Shown: positions 6,274-14,100 of the stretch, in pieces
How the letters are laid out: the number at the start of each line of letters is the position of its first letter
How positions within the stretch are numbered: position 1 is the first letter of the stretch
From: JANOGU01 sp964499865
Lineage (GTDB): Bacteria > Pseudomonadota > Alphaproteobacteria > Rhodobacterales > Rhodobacteraceae
Length of the DNA: 14,341 bases
Assembly (NCBI GenBank): GCA_964499865.1
Contig: CAZCPY010000079.1
Coordinates: 1-14,341, forward strand
Reading direction: 5' to 3'
Translations under genes and position numbers: made by a program
Notes under the pieces: generated by a model
Seen by the model: the letters and a program-made list of their open reading frames with translations, nothing else
What the model was told of the DNA's origin: nothing
Databases searched by the model: none

Positions 6274-7242
6274 TCATGCGGGAAACCGGGCAAGGGCCGC
6301 GGCGAAGACCGGGGCATCGACGTTGCCGCCCGAGGCGATGGCGATGACATCGGGCGCGTCGAAAGCCCGCGGGTGGACCAGAGCCGCTGCCAGCGCCACC
6401 GCGCCGCCGGGCTCCAGCACCAGCTTGAGGTGGCGGAAGGCCAGCGCCATGGCGTGCAGCGCCTGGTCGTCGGTGACCGTCAGCCCGGGCCCCGCGAGGC
6501 GTGCAAGGATGGGCAGCGTCAGGCGGCCGGGTGTGGGCGTCAGGATCGCGTCGCAGAGCGACCCCGTCGTCTGCGCGTTGCGCTGCGGCCTGCCTGAGGC
6601 AAGCGAGCGGGCCATGTCGTCGAAGCCTTCGGGTTCCACCGTGCGGACGCGGAAACCCGGGTCGTCGGCCAGCGCCAGCGCGATGCCCGACGACAGTCCG
6701 CCGCCGCCGCAGCAGACCGCGATCTCGGCCGCCGCGATGCCCGCAGCCCGGGCCTGGGCGGCGAGTTCGAGGCCGACGGAGGCCTGTCCGGCAATCACCT
6801 CGGGGTCGTCGTAGGGCGGCAGCATGATGCGGTCGCCCCGCGCGCGTGCGGCCACGGCCTCGCGGTCCTCGGTCGCGCGGTCGTAGAGCAGGAGGTCGCC
6901 GCCCAGCGCCCGGGTGCCCGCGATCTTGGTCTGCGGCGCGTCGGCGGGCATCACGATCAGCGCGCTGGCGCCGTGGCGGGCGGCGGCCAGCGCCACGCCC
7001 TGCGCGTGGTTGCCCGAGGACAGCGCGATGACGCCGCGGGCGCGGTCCTGCGCCGACAGGGCGGACACGGCGGCCCAGGCGCCGCGGAACTTGAAGGACC
7101 CGGTGTGCTGCAGGCATTCGGCCTTGACCCAGACCCGGCGGCCCGCCAGCGCGTCGAGCGCGGGCGCCGACAGCAGCGGCGTCAGCCTTGCGTGGCCCTC
7201 GAGCCGCCGCGCCGCGGCCTGGATGCGGGCGAGGTCGGTCAT
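6274..7242 (-). CDS. Pyridoxal-phosphate-dependent serine/threonine dehydratase family protein
   Basis: A 322-residue fold-type II PLP enzyme of the threonine dehydratase/serine racemase group. Visible cofactor elements: Schiff-base Lys51 in QHTGSFKFRGA, the substrate loop SSGNHAQG (75-82, Asn78 stacking on PLP), the phosphate-binding glycine loop CGGGGLSSG (178-186), and SGGNVD (304-309), whose serine contacts the pyridine nitrogen. The chain stops after the catalytic domain, without the C-terminal regulatory domain of biosynthetic IlvA (about 500 aa), so it is a catabolic-type enzyme. Likely reaction: deamination of L-Thr or L-Ser to 2-oxobutyrate or pyruvate plus ammonia. Serine racemase or a hydroxyaspartate/hydroxyectoine-type dehydratase cannot be excluded. 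ATG 7242 overlaps the upstream hydrolase stop by 4 bp (ATGA), with a GAAGG site 8 nt upstream inside that gene, showing translational coupling. Confidence 0.88.
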   Translation of the reverse strand: MTDLARIQAAARRLEGHARLTPLLSAPALDALAGRRVWVKAECLQHTGSFKFRGAWAAVSALSAQDRARGVIALSSGNHAQGVALAAARHGASALIVMPADAPQTKIAGTRALGGDLLLYDRATEDREAVAARARGDRIMLPPYDDPEVIAGQASVGLELAAQARAAGIAAAEIAVCCGGGGLSSGIALALADDPGFRVRTVEPEGFDDMARSLASGRPQRNAQTTGSLCDAILTPTPGRLTLPILARLAGPGLTVTDDQALHAMALAFRHLKLVLEPGGAVALAAALVHPRAFDAPDVIAIASGGNVDAPVFAAALARFPA

Positions 7243-8057
7243 GCGCAGGCCTTCAGGAAGGCGCGGATCGCCGCCAGGCTTTCGGGCTCGTCGAGGAAGG
7301 GGACATGGCCGCGGCCGGGCACCTCGGCGCGGATCATGTCGGGGCGGCGGCGCGCCATCTCGTCCGCCGTGGCGGGCGACAGAAGGTCGGACCCCGCGCC
7401 GCGGACCAGCGCCAGCGGCAGCCCTGCGGCGGCGTCGAACAGGGGCCAGAGGTCGGCGGGCGGCGCGTCGAAGGCGGCCAGGAAGGCGTCGCGCAGGGCG
7501 GGATCATAGCGGATGTCCAGCCCCTGCGGCGTCTGCCGCCACAGCCTTTGCGCCTCGGCCAGCCAGCGGTCGGGCGAAACCCCGGAAAAGCCCGGCGACC
7601 GGGCCAAGGCCGCGGCCATCTCGGCATGGGTCCGGGCGGCGGGGGCGCGGCCGACGTAGTCCCTGATGCGCTCCAGCCCCGCCCGCTCGATGACCGGGCC
7701 GATGTCCACCTGGCACAGCCCCCGCAGCCGCGCCCGCGCCGTGGCCGCCAGCACCATCCCGATCAGCCCCCCGCGCGAGGTGCCGATCAGCGCCGCCCGC
7801 GCCAGGCCCAGATGGTCAAGCAGCGCCAGCGCGTCGGCGGCCTCGGTCGCGATGGTGTAGGTGGCGGCCCCTGACCAGCCCGACCCGCCGCGGCCGCGAC
7901 AGTCCATGCGGATCAGCCGCACCCCCGACAGCTGCGACGCCAGCGCGTCGAAGTCGTCGCCCGCCCGCGTCAGGCCCGCGAGGCAGAGGACCGGCAGCCC
8001 CGCGCCCTGATCGGTGTAGGCAAGCGGCGTGCCGTCTGGGGCGGGAAAGCGGCGCAT
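7239..8057 (-). CDS. Alpha/beta-fold hydrolase
   Basis: A 272-residue cytoplasmic alpha/beta hydrolase. The oxyanion region is LCLAGLTRAGDDF (24-36), followed by RLIRMDCRGRGGSG. The nucleophile elbow is Gly92-Thr-Ser94-Arg-Gly-Gly, the acid is Asp224 (RGAGSDLLS) and the histidine is His251 (VPGRGHVPFLDEP), so the catalytic triad is complete. A helical cap lies between about 118 and 210. There is no signal peptide. The substrate is unknown: such proteins include esterases, lactonases, enol-lactone hydrolases and haloalkane-type enzymes. Its 4-bp overlap with the Ser/Thr dehydratase indicates joint expression, and it probably heads the minus-strand block. No clear Shine-Dalgarno precedes ATG 8057, and only weak promoter-like sequence is seen upstream. 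Confidence 0.88.
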   Translation of the reverse strand: MRRFPAPDGTPLAYTDQGAGLPVLCLAGLTRAGDDFDALASQLSGVRLIRMDCRGRGGSGWSGAATYTIATEAADALALLDHLGLARAALIGTSRGGLIGMVLAATARARLRGLCQVDIGPVIERAGLERIRDYVGRAPAARTHAEMAAALARSPGFSGVSPDRWLAEAQRLWRQTPQGLDIRYDPALRDAFLAAFDAPPADLWPLFDAAAGLPLALVRGAGSDLLSPATADEMARRRPDMIRAEVPGRGHVPFLDEPESLAAIRAFLKACA

Positions 8058-8142
8058 GGGCGGCCTGTGAGGCGGGGCTGCGTCACGCTAGCGCGGACGC
8101 CGCTGCCGCGAAAGAGGCGGGGCGCGGAAGGGGCGCGTCGGC

Positions 8143-8171
8143 TTGAAGCCGGGGGCCCCGTCCACTACACC
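8143..8171 (+). promoter_or_regulatory. Candidate promoter of the ABC transporter gene
   Basis: TTGAAG (8143-8148) and TACACC (8166-8171) are separated by 17 bp, predicting a start near 8178. That would fall almost on the first ATG (8180) but leave a short leader containing GGAGG ahead of the second ATG (8195), consistent with the start chosen. The rest of the 8058-8179 gap shows nothing else recognisable. Confidence 0.35.
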
Positions 8172-8194
8172 CCGTCGCGATGGCGGAGGCGCGG

Positions 8195-9976
8195 ATGGCG
8201 GAGGCGACCGAGGACAGGGCGAAGAGCCGCCGCGTGGGGGCGCTGCGGGGCCTGGTGCCGTTTGCGCGGCCCTATGCGGGCCAGTTCGCGCTGGCCACCG
8301 GCGCGCTGGTGCTGACGGCGGCCGTGTCGCTGGTGCTGCCGCTGGCGGTGCGCCGCGTGGTCGACGGCTTTGCCGCCGACAATGCCCGCCTGCTGGACCA
8401 GTATTTCGCCGCCGCACTCGGGATCGCCGTGCTGCTCGCGCTGGGGACGGGACTGCGCTACTGGCTGGTCACCCGGCTGGGCGAGCGGATCGTGGCCGAC
8501 ATCCGCCGTGCGGTCTTCGACAAGGTCGTGGGCCTTTCGCCGCAGGTGTTCGAGCGGCTGCACACCGGCGAGATCGTCAGCCGCATCACCACCGACACGA
8601 CGCTGATCCTGTCGGTGATCGGCTCGTCGGTCTCCATCGCCATGCGCAACGCGCTGATGCTGGCGGGCGGGCTGGTGGCGCTGTTGCTGACCTCGGGCAA
8701 GCTGACGGGCCTCGTGCTGCTGATCGTGCCCGCGGTGATCGTGCCCATCGTCGTCATGGGCCGACGCCTGCGGCGCCTGAGCCGCGAGAACCAGGACCTG
8801 ATCGCCGCCTCGTCGGCGCGGGCGGCCGAGGACCTGGGCGCGGTCGCGACCGTGCAGTCCTTCACCCACGAGGGCGCCAGCCGGGCGGCCTTTGGCGGGG
8901 TGACGCTGCGGTCGCTGGACAGCGCCTTCGCCCGCGTCACCACGCGGGCGGCGATGACGGTGATCGTGATCCTGCTGACCTTCAGCGGCATCGTCGGCGT
9001 GCTGTGGGTGGGCGCGCGCGACGTGCAGGCGGGGGTGATGAGCCCCGGCGAGCTGGTGCAGTTCCTGATCTATGCGGTGATGGTGGCGGGGTCGGTGGGC
9101 GCGCTGTCGGAAATCTGGGGTGAGGTGCAGCGGGCCGCGGGCGCGACCGAGCGGCTGGTCGAGCTTCTGAACACGACCGACCCGGTGCAGGACCCGCGCC
9201 AGCCGGTGCCGCTGGCGCGGCCCGTGCGGGGGGCGGTGGCCTTCGAGGGCGTGAGCTTCCGCTATCCCGCGCGGCCCGAGGTCGCGGCGCTGGAAGGCTT
9301 CGACCTGACCGTGGCCCCGGGCGAGACGGTGGCGCTGGTCGGACCTTCGGGCGCGGGCAAGACGACGGTGTTCCAGTTGTTGCAGCGGTTCTACGACCCG
9401 CAGGCCGGGCACATCCGGCTGGACGGCACCGACATCGCCGCCATGGCGCGGGGCGATTTCCGCCGGGCCATCGCGCTGGTGCCGCAGGATCCGGTGATCT
9501 TTGCCGCCAGCGCGCGGGACAACATCCGCTTCGGCCGGCCCGAGGCGTCCGACACCGAGGTCGAGGCGGCGGCGCGGGCGGCGGCGGCGCATGACTTCCT
9601 GGCCGCGCTGCCGCAGGGCTACGACACCTATGTCGGCGAACGCGGGGTGATGCTGTCGGGCGGGCAGAAGCAGCGCACCGCGATCGCCCGCGCGATCCTG
9701 CGGGATGCGCCGGTGCTGCTGCTGGACGAGGCGACCAGCGCGCTGGATGCCGAAAGCGAACGCGCGGTGCAGGCGGCGGTGGACCGGCTGCGGCAGGGGC
9801 GCACGACGCTGGTCGTGGCGCACCGGCTGGCCACCGTGAAGGGCGCCGACCGCATCGTGGTGCTGGACGGCGGCCGGATCGTGGCGCAGGGCACGCATGA
9901 CGCGCTGGTGGCGCAGGGCGGGCTCTACGCGCGGCTCGCGCGGTTGCAGTTCACCGAGGGGCTGGCGGCGGAGTAG
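8195..9976 (+). CDS. ABC exporter half-transporter (fused permease and ATPase, MsbA/LmrA type)
   Basis: A 593-residue inner-membrane protein with an N-terminal six-helix exporter domain (roughly 15-315) followed by one nucleotide-binding domain. ATPase motifs in order: Walker A GPSGAGKTT (383-391, Lys389), Q-loop VPQDP (Gln431), signature LSGGQ (487-491), Walker B VLLLDEATS (Asp511, Glu512), H-loop His543. All are intact, so it should be an active homodimeric (or paired) exporter of lipids, drugs or peptides; the substrate is unknown. A short loop EIVSRITTDT (126-135) is typical of type IV exporters. Start: ATG 8195 has GGAGG 5 nt upstream, while ATG 8180 (five residues longer) has none. A 12-bp direct repeat duplicates the start (8180-8191 and 8195-8206). 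The gene stands alone, divergent from the hydrolase. No partner half-transporter or membrane-fusion protein is nearby. Confidence 0.92.
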   Translation: MAEATEDRAKSRRVGALRGLVPFARPYAGQFALATGALVLTAAVSLVLPLAVRRVVDGFAADNARLLDQYFAAALGIAVLLALGTGLRYWLVTRLGERIVADIRRAVFDKVVGLSPQVFERLHTGEIVSRITTDTTLILSVIGSSVSIAMRNALMLAGGLVALLLTSGKLTGLVLLIVPAVIVPIVVMGRRLRRLSRENQDLIAASSARAAEDLGAVATVQSFTHEGASRAAFGGVTLRSLDSAFARVTTRAAMTVIVILLTFSGIVGVLWVGARDVQAGVMSPGELVQFLIYAVMVAGSVGALSEIWGEVQRAAGATERLVELLNTTDPVQDPRQPVPLARPVRGAVAFEGVSFRYPARPEVAALEGFDLTVAPGETVALVGPSGAGKTTVFQLLQRFYDPQAGHIRLDGTDIAAMARGDFRRAIALVPQDPVIFAASARDNIRFGRPEASDTEVEAAARAAAAHDFLAALPQGYDTYVGERGVMLSGGQKQRTAIARAILRDAPVLLLDEATSALDAESERAVQAAVDRLRQGRTTLVVAHRLATVKGADRIVVLDGGRIVAQGTHDALVAQGGLYARLARLQFTEGLAAE

Positions 9977-9993
9977 ACGGTTTCTTGCAAGGA

Positions 9994-10035
9994 CACCGCG
10001 CCGGAAACCTGACAGGTTTCCGGCGGCGCCCGGTG
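9994..10035. terminator. Perfect 27-bp dyad downstream of the ABC transporter (terminator or operator)
   Basis: CGCCGGAAACCTG (9999-10011) is exactly mirrored by CAGGTTTCCGGCG (10013-10025) about a single central A. After a 5-nt bulge the pairing resumes with CACCG (9994-9998) against CGGTG (10031-10035). It begins 17-22 nt past the ABC transporter stop, as a terminator would. However, no T-run follows, and its perfect symmetry about CCTGACAGG would also suit an operator of a dimeric repressor acting on the acyl-CoA synthetase gene 110 bp downstream. As RNA it would close as an 11-bp stem with a TGACA loop. Confidence 0.5.
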
Positions 10036-10062
10036 ACGTGGCGTAGCAGCCGGGCACGAGGC

Positions 10063-10091
10063 TTGCCGCAGCGGCCGCAAGACCTCATCTT
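10063..10091 (+). promoter_or_regulatory. Weak candidate promoter of acyl-CoA synthetase gene
   Basis: TTGCCG (10063-10068) and CATCTT (10086-10091) are 17 bp apart, about 50 bp before the start codon and 38 bp past the 27-bp dyad. This is a moderate match found by eye; no other convincing pair is seen in 9977-10144. Confidence 0.25.
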
Positions 10092-10144
10092 GTCGCATGA
10101 ACCCGCCGGGACAGGCGGGACCGTGTTCAGGGGGAGGGTGCGCC

Positions 10145-12034
10145 ATGGGCGCTTTCGCGTCGGTCGCCGACCGCAATGCCATCGAAGGGCAGATGCCCTG
10201 GGCCGACCGCAAGGTCGCCCGCACCATGCACGAATTCCTGACCCGGGCGCGCGACAGGCACGGCGCCAAGGCGGCGATCTCGTTCCAGCTTCTGTCCGGC
10301 CCCGCGACCAAGTCCGAGACGCTGAGCTGGGCCCAGCTGCACGGACGCGTCACGCAGGCGGCGAACCTGTTCCATGCCTTGGGCGTGGGGCAGGGCGACG
10401 TGGTGGCCTATGTGCTGCCCAACTGCATGGAAACCGCGGTGACGCTGGTCGGCGGCGCGGTGGCGGGGATCGTCAACCCGATCAACCCGCTGCTGGAGCC
10501 CGAACAGATCGCGGCGATCCTGCGCGAGACCAGGGCCAAGGTCGTGGTCACCCTGCGCGCCTTCCCCAAGACCGACCTCGCGCAGAAGGTGGCCGCGGCG
10601 GTCAAGCTGGCGCCCGGCGTCAAGACGGTGCTGGAGGTGGACCTGGCACGCTACCTCAGCCCGCCCAAGTCCTGGATCGTCCGGCTGATCCGGCCCAAGA
10701 ACCCGGTGGCGCATTCGGCCGTGGTCAAGGATTTCAACGCCGAATGCGCGCGGATGCCTGCGGACCGGCTGACCTTTGCCGATGCCCCCGCCGACCGCGT
10801 GGCGGCCTACTTCCACACCGGCGGCACCACCGGCATGCCCAAGGTGGCGCAGCACAAGGTGTCGGGCATGGTCTACAACGGCTGGCTGGGCGCGACGCTG
10901 ATGTTCCAGCCGTCCGACGTGGTGATGTGCCCGCTGCCGCTGTTCCACGTCTTTGCCGCCTATCCGATCCTGATGTCGATGATCGGGTCGGGCGCGCATG
11001 TCGTCTTTCCGACGCCGCAGGGCTATCGGGGCGAGGGGGTGTTCGACAACCTCTGGAAGCTGATCGAACGGTGGAAGGTCACCTACCTGATCACCGTGCC
11101 GACGGCGTTGTCGGCGCTGATGCAGCGGCCGATCAACGCCGATGTCTCGACCGTGCGCGGCGCCTTCTCGGGGTCTTCCGCCCTGCCGCTGGAGCTGTAT
11201 GCGCGGTTCGAGAAGGCCACCGGCGTGCAGGTCATCGAGGGCTACGGGCTGACGGAATGCACCTGCCTCGTGTCCTGCAACCCGCCCGACGGGAACAAGA
11301 AGATCGGGTCCGTGGGCATCCCGCTGCCGTACACCGATGTGCGCATCCTGCAGAAGACGCCCGAGGGCTTCCGCGACTGCGCGGTGGACGTGGTGGGGGA
11401 AATCTGCGTCGCCAATCCCGGGGTTTTCGAGGGCGCGACCTATACCGAGGCCGACAAGAACCGTGACCTCTTCGCCGAAGGGCGCTTCCTGCGCACCGGC
11501 GACCTCGGGCGGCTGGATGCGGACGGCTACCTCTACATCACTGGCCGCGCCAAGGACCTGATCATCCGCGGCGGCCACAACATCGACCCCGCGCTGATCG
11601 AAGAGGCGCTGATGGGCCACCCGGCGGTGGCCTTCGTGGGCGCCATCGGCCAGCCCGACGCCCATGCGGGCGAGCTGCCCTGCGCCTATGTGGAACTGGT
11701 CAAGGGCGCCACGGCCACGCCGGCCGAGCTGTCGGCCTTCGCGGCCGAAAAGATCGCCGAGCGCGCCGCCCTGCCCAAGCATGTCGAAATCCTGCCCGAA
11801 CTGCCCAAGACCGCCGTCGGCAAGGTGTTCAAGCCCGACCTGCGCCGCAGGGCGATCACCCGGGTCTTCGACGCGGCCCTGGCCGAGGCGGGGATCGAGC
11901 AACGGGTGTCGGATGTGGTCGAAGACAGGAAGCTGGGCCTGGTCGCCCGGATCGGTCCCGCCGTCCGCGCCGACGACGCGCGGGTACAGGCCGTGCTGGG
12001 GCAGTTCACCACGCGCTGGACGCCGATGGCCTGA
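10145..12034 (+). CDS. Acyl-CoA synthetase (AMP-forming, ANL superfamily)
   Basis: A 629-residue adenylate-forming enzyme. ANL motifs appear in order: AMP/ATP loop YFHTGGTTGMPK, aromatic/adenine motif GYGLTE, TGDLGRLDADGYLYITGR with hinge and KDLIIRGGHNI, and a C-terminal catalytic lysine in LPKTAVGKVFK. The reaction is fatty (or other) carboxylate + ATP + CoA to acyl-CoA + AMP + PPi, cytoplasmic or membrane-associated. Length and the extra segment around KSWIVRLIRPKNPVAHSAVVKDF suggest a medium- or long-chain FadD-like enzyme, but chain preference is uncertain. ATG 10145 was chosen for its strong GGGGGAGGG site just upstream; an upstream ATG at 10097 adds 16 unlikely residues. About 60 residues follow the catalytic lysine, longer than the classical end, with a tail DDARVQAVLGQFTTRWTPMA. 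No beta-oxidation genes adjoin it; it lies between the exporter and an unrelated exported protein. Confidence 0.9.
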   Translation: MGAFASVADRNAIEGQMPWADRKVARTMHEFLTRARDRHGAKAAISFQLLSGPATKSETLSWAQLHGRVTQAANLFHALGVGQGDVVAYVLPNCMETAVTLVGGAVAGIVNPINPLLEPEQIAAILRETRAKVVVTLRAFPKTDLAQKVAAAVKLAPGVKTVLEVDLARYLSPPKSWIVRLIRPKNPVAHSAVVKDFNAECARMPADRLTFADAPADRVAAYFHTGGTTGMPKVAQHKVSGMVYNGWLGATLMFQPSDVVMCPLPLFHVFAAYPILMSMIGSGAHVVFPTPQGYRGEGVFDNLWKLIERWKVTYLITVPTALSALMQRPINADVSTVRGAFSGSSALPLELYARFEKATGVQVIEGYGLTECTCLVSCNPPDGNKKIGSVGIPLPYTDVRILQKTPEGFRDCAVDVVGEICVANPGVFEGATYTEADKNRDLFAEGRFLRTGDLGRLDADGYLYITGRAKDLIIRGGHNIDPALIEEALMGHPAVAFVGAIGQPDAHAGELPCAYVELVKGATATPAELSAFAAEKIAERAALPKHVEILPELPKTAVGKVFKPDLRRRAITRVFDAALAEAGIEQRVSDVVEDRKLGLVARIGPAVRADDARVQAVLGQFTTRWTPMA

Positions 12035-12121
12035 CCTGCGGCCGGGGCCGCGGAAATCCTTGCGGAGATCGCGTCCTCCCCTTCAAGATGGCGGCAAAAC
12101 GCTTGCACGGAGGGATTCGGG

Positions 12122-12634
12122 ATGAAGATCATGGCGGCCGTTGCGGCCCTGGCCCTGGCGGGCCCGGCACTGGCGCAGACGTCGACGACGATGTATTCGT
12201 ACAAGCACTGGGAAGTGGAATACATCCAGTTCGACGACGGCACCGTGGCCTGCCTGGCCGAGGTGGATGCCACGACGGACAGCTTCTCGGTCTGGTACTA
12301 CCAGGACGGCACCTTCCGGTTGCAGTTCTACTCGACCGACTGGGAATTCGGCGACACCGGCGACACCGCCGACCTGCAGGTGCAGATCGACCGCCGGACG
12401 CCCTGGACGCTGACCAGTGCCGATCTCTACAAGAATTCGGTCCTGTTCAACATCCCCGACGGCGACGCCGGCGTGCGCTTCCTTGTCGAGGTCGCCAAGG
12501 GCAACCGGCTGTACCTCTACACCGCCGACGGTCAGGGGGTGAAGGACTACTCGCTGGCCGGGTCGCGCGCCTCGATGGACGTGATGATCGAGTGCGGCAA
12601 CAGCATCAGTTCCAGCGGGAACCCGTTCAACTGA
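12122..12634 (+). CDS. Exported hypothetical protein
   Basis: A 170-residue protein that I do not recognise. Residues 1-19 are a clear Sec signal peptide (MKIMAAVAALALAGPALAQ, with ALA-Q as the likely cleavage point), so it is periplasmic or secreted. The mature part is acidic and rich in Tyr, Trp, Phe and Asp and alternates like beta strands: YKHWEVEYIQFDDGTVACLAEV, FSVWYYQDGTFRLQFY, WEFGDTGDTADLQVQID, then GVRFLVEVAKGNRLYLYT and a conserved-looking KDYSLAGSRASMDVMIECG. Only two cysteines remain, Cys44 and Cys158, near the two ends, suggesting one disulfide closing a beta-rich domain. A strong GGAGGG site precedes ATG 12122. It has its own short upstream gap (12035-12121) and is probably a single-gene unit ending at a hairpin. 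It faintly recalls invasion-associated (IalB-like) periplasmic proteins, but I would not assign it there. Confidence 0.82.
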   Translation: MKIMAAVAALALAGPALAQTSTTMYSYKHWEVEYIQFDDGTVACLAEVDATTDSFSVWYYQDGTFRLQFYSTDWEFGDTGDTADLQVQIDRRTPWTLTSADLYKNSVLFNIPDGDAGVRFLVEVAKGNRLYLYTADGQGVKDYSLAGSRASMDVMIECGNSISSSGNPFN

Positions 12635-12636
12635 CC

Positions 12637-12663
12637 GCGGAGCGGGGCTTCCCCGGCGTCCGC
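12637..12663. terminator. Hairpin between convergent exported-protein and hutF genes
   Basis: GCGGA (12637-12641) pairs with TCCGC (12659-12663), and GGGG (12644-12647) with CCCC (12651-12654), around a CTT loop with a small internal loop. It starts 2 nt after the exported-protein stop. There is no T-run, so termination by it alone is uncertain. Confidence 0.4.
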
Positions 12664-12719
12664 TGCACCGGTCCCGCGGCGTCTGATGCAGATTGCGTGC
12701 GGCTGGCGGTCAATCCGCA

Positions 12720-14087
12720 TCAGGAAGCCGACCGCAGGCCGCGCACCGCCCGGCGGTAGGCGGCCAGGATTTCCGCACGGCGGATGTGGCGGCCGTCCCG
12801 CACCATGTGGCGGCCGGCAGACCAGACCTGGGCGACCATCCCGCGGTCGCCCGCGAAGGCGAAGCTGTCGAGGATCGTGTCGCCGGTCAGGCCCTCTAGG
12901 TCCGTGTGCCCCGTGTCGAAGGCCAGCAGGTCCGCCCAGGCGCCCGGGGCGATGCGGCCCGCGTCGCGGCCCGAGGCCTGTGCGCCGCCCCTGGCGGCGG
13001 CCTCCCACAGCCTCCGCCCGGTCGACAACTCGGCCGTCGCCAGCGCCGCACGGCTGTGGTCGCGCAGGCGCTGGGTGGTGTCGAGCTGCCGCAGTTCCTC
13101 GGCCAGCGCGATGCGGATGTTGCTGTCGGACCCCAGCGCCACCGCGCCACCGGCACCGAACCAGCGCAGCCCGTCGAAGATGCCGTCGCCGAGGCTCGCC
13201 TCGGTCAGCGGGCAGAGGCCCGCGACCGCACCTGTGCGCGCCAGCGCCCGCGTCTCTGACGGGCGCATCTGCGTCAGGTGGATCAGGCTCCAGCGCGGGC
13301 CAAGGTCGAGGTTCGCCTCTGCCCAGGCCGCGGGGCGGGCACCCAGCGCCGCCTGCACCTCGGCCACCTCGCCCACCGTCTCGGCCAGGTGCATGTGCAC
13401 CGGCGCCCCGGGCCGCAGTGCGGCCAGCGCGGGCAGGTCCTCGGGCGGCACGGCACGCAGGGAATGGGGCGCGACGCCCAGCACGGTATCGGCGGGCAGG
13501 GGCACCAGCGCCTGCGCCGCTGCCTCGACCAGACGGGCAAAGCGGTCGGGCGGGTTGCCGAAGCGTCTTTGCCCCGGACCCAAGGGCCGCCCGTCCAGCC
13601 CGCCGAAGCGGTAGGCGACCGGCAGCAGCGTCAGCCCCATGCCGCTGGCTTCCGCCGCCGCCGCCACGCGGGCCGACATCTCGGCGAGGTCGGCGTAGGG
13701 CTGCCCGTCGGGCGCGTGGTGCAGGTAGTGGAACTCGACCGAGGCGCCGAAGCCCGCCTCGAGCATCTCCATCTGCACGAAGGCGGTGATGGCCTGCACC
13801 TGGTCGGGCGTCAGCAGCTCCAGAAAGCGGAACATGAGCTGCCGCCAGGTCCAGAACGAATCGGAGGGCTGCGTGCCCCTGCGTTCGGTCAGCCCGGCCA
13901 TCGCGCGCTGGAAGGCGTGGGAATGGCCGTTGGCGGGCGCGGGCACCAGCGCGCCCAGGCGCAGCGCGCCGGCGGGCGCGGGGCCGGACGCCACGCCGGC
14001 GATGCGGCCCGCGGCGTCGACCGTGACCGTCACGTCGCGCGCCCAGCCAATCGGCAGAAGCGCCTGTTGCGCGTGGAGGGTCTGCAT
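12720..14087 (-). CDS. hutF: Formimidoylglutamate deiminase
   Basis: A 455-residue amidohydrolase of the five-step histidine degradation pathway. It hydrolyses N-formimidoyl-L-glutamate to N-formyl-L-glutamate and ammonia in the cytoplasm, after which HutG would release formate and glutamate. HutF-specific sequence is evident: NGHSHAFQRAMAGLTE (metal His55, His57) followed by SFWTWRQLMFRF. Further metal/catalytic positions are His231-Met-His233-Leu-Ala-Glu236, His270 and Asp321 in LGSDSNIR. The C-terminal GRIAPGAWADLLAFD closes the barrel's beta-sandwich as in other amidohydrolases. ATG 14087 is the natural start (QTLHAQQALLPIGW); reading on upstream gives translation of the divergent gene. 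A GGAG lies about 8 nt before it. It is divergent from hutI across a 48-bp control region with a likely HutC-type operator. The presence of hutF implies the formylglutamate route instead of direct HutG formiminoglutamase. Confidence 0.95.
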   Translation of the reverse strand: MQTLHAQQALLPIGWARDVTVTVDAAGRIAGVASGPAPAGALRLGALVPAPANGHSHAFQRAMAGLTERRGTQPSDSFWTWRQLMFRFLELLTPDQVQAITAFVQMEMLEAGFGASVEFHYLHHAPDGQPYADLAEMSARVAAAAEASGMGLTLLPVAYRFGGLDGRPLGPGQRRFGNPPDRFARLVEAAAQALVPLPADTVLGVAPHSLRAVPPEDLPALAALRPGAPVHMHLAETVGEVAEVQAALGARPAAWAEANLDLGPRWSLIHLTQMRPSETRALARTGAVAGLCPLTEASLGDGIFDGLRWFGAGGAVALGSDSNIRIALAEELRQLDTTQRLRDHSRAALATAELSTGRRLWEAAARGGAQASGRDAGRIAPGAWADLLAFDTGHTDLEGLTGDTILDSFAFAGDRGMVAQVWSAGRHMVRDGRHIRRAEILAAYRRAVRGLRSAS

Positions 14088-14100
14088 CGGCGGCTCCGGC

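Noticed and set aside
8165..10057. Very long open frame on the minus strand opposite the ABC exporter
   Set aside because: Its translation is Arg/His/Gln/Pro-rich and low in hydrophobic order, as expected opposite a high-GC gene. The plus strand carries every ABC ATPase motif.
10061..10080. Inverted repeat CTTGC...GCAAG before the acyl-CoA synthetase
   Set aside because: Arms match for only 5 bp with mismatched interior. Not distinguishable from chance.
10127..11902. Long minus-strand open frame opposite the acyl-CoA synthetase
   Set aside because: Same antisense pattern (Gly/Arg/His/Gln-rich, no motif). The plus-strand frame has all adenylate-forming motifs.
12035..12055. Palindrome GCGGCCGGGGCCGC after the acyl-CoA synthetase as a terminator
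   Set aside because: Short stem (about 5 bp), no T-run, and such GC palindromes arise often by chance at this composition.
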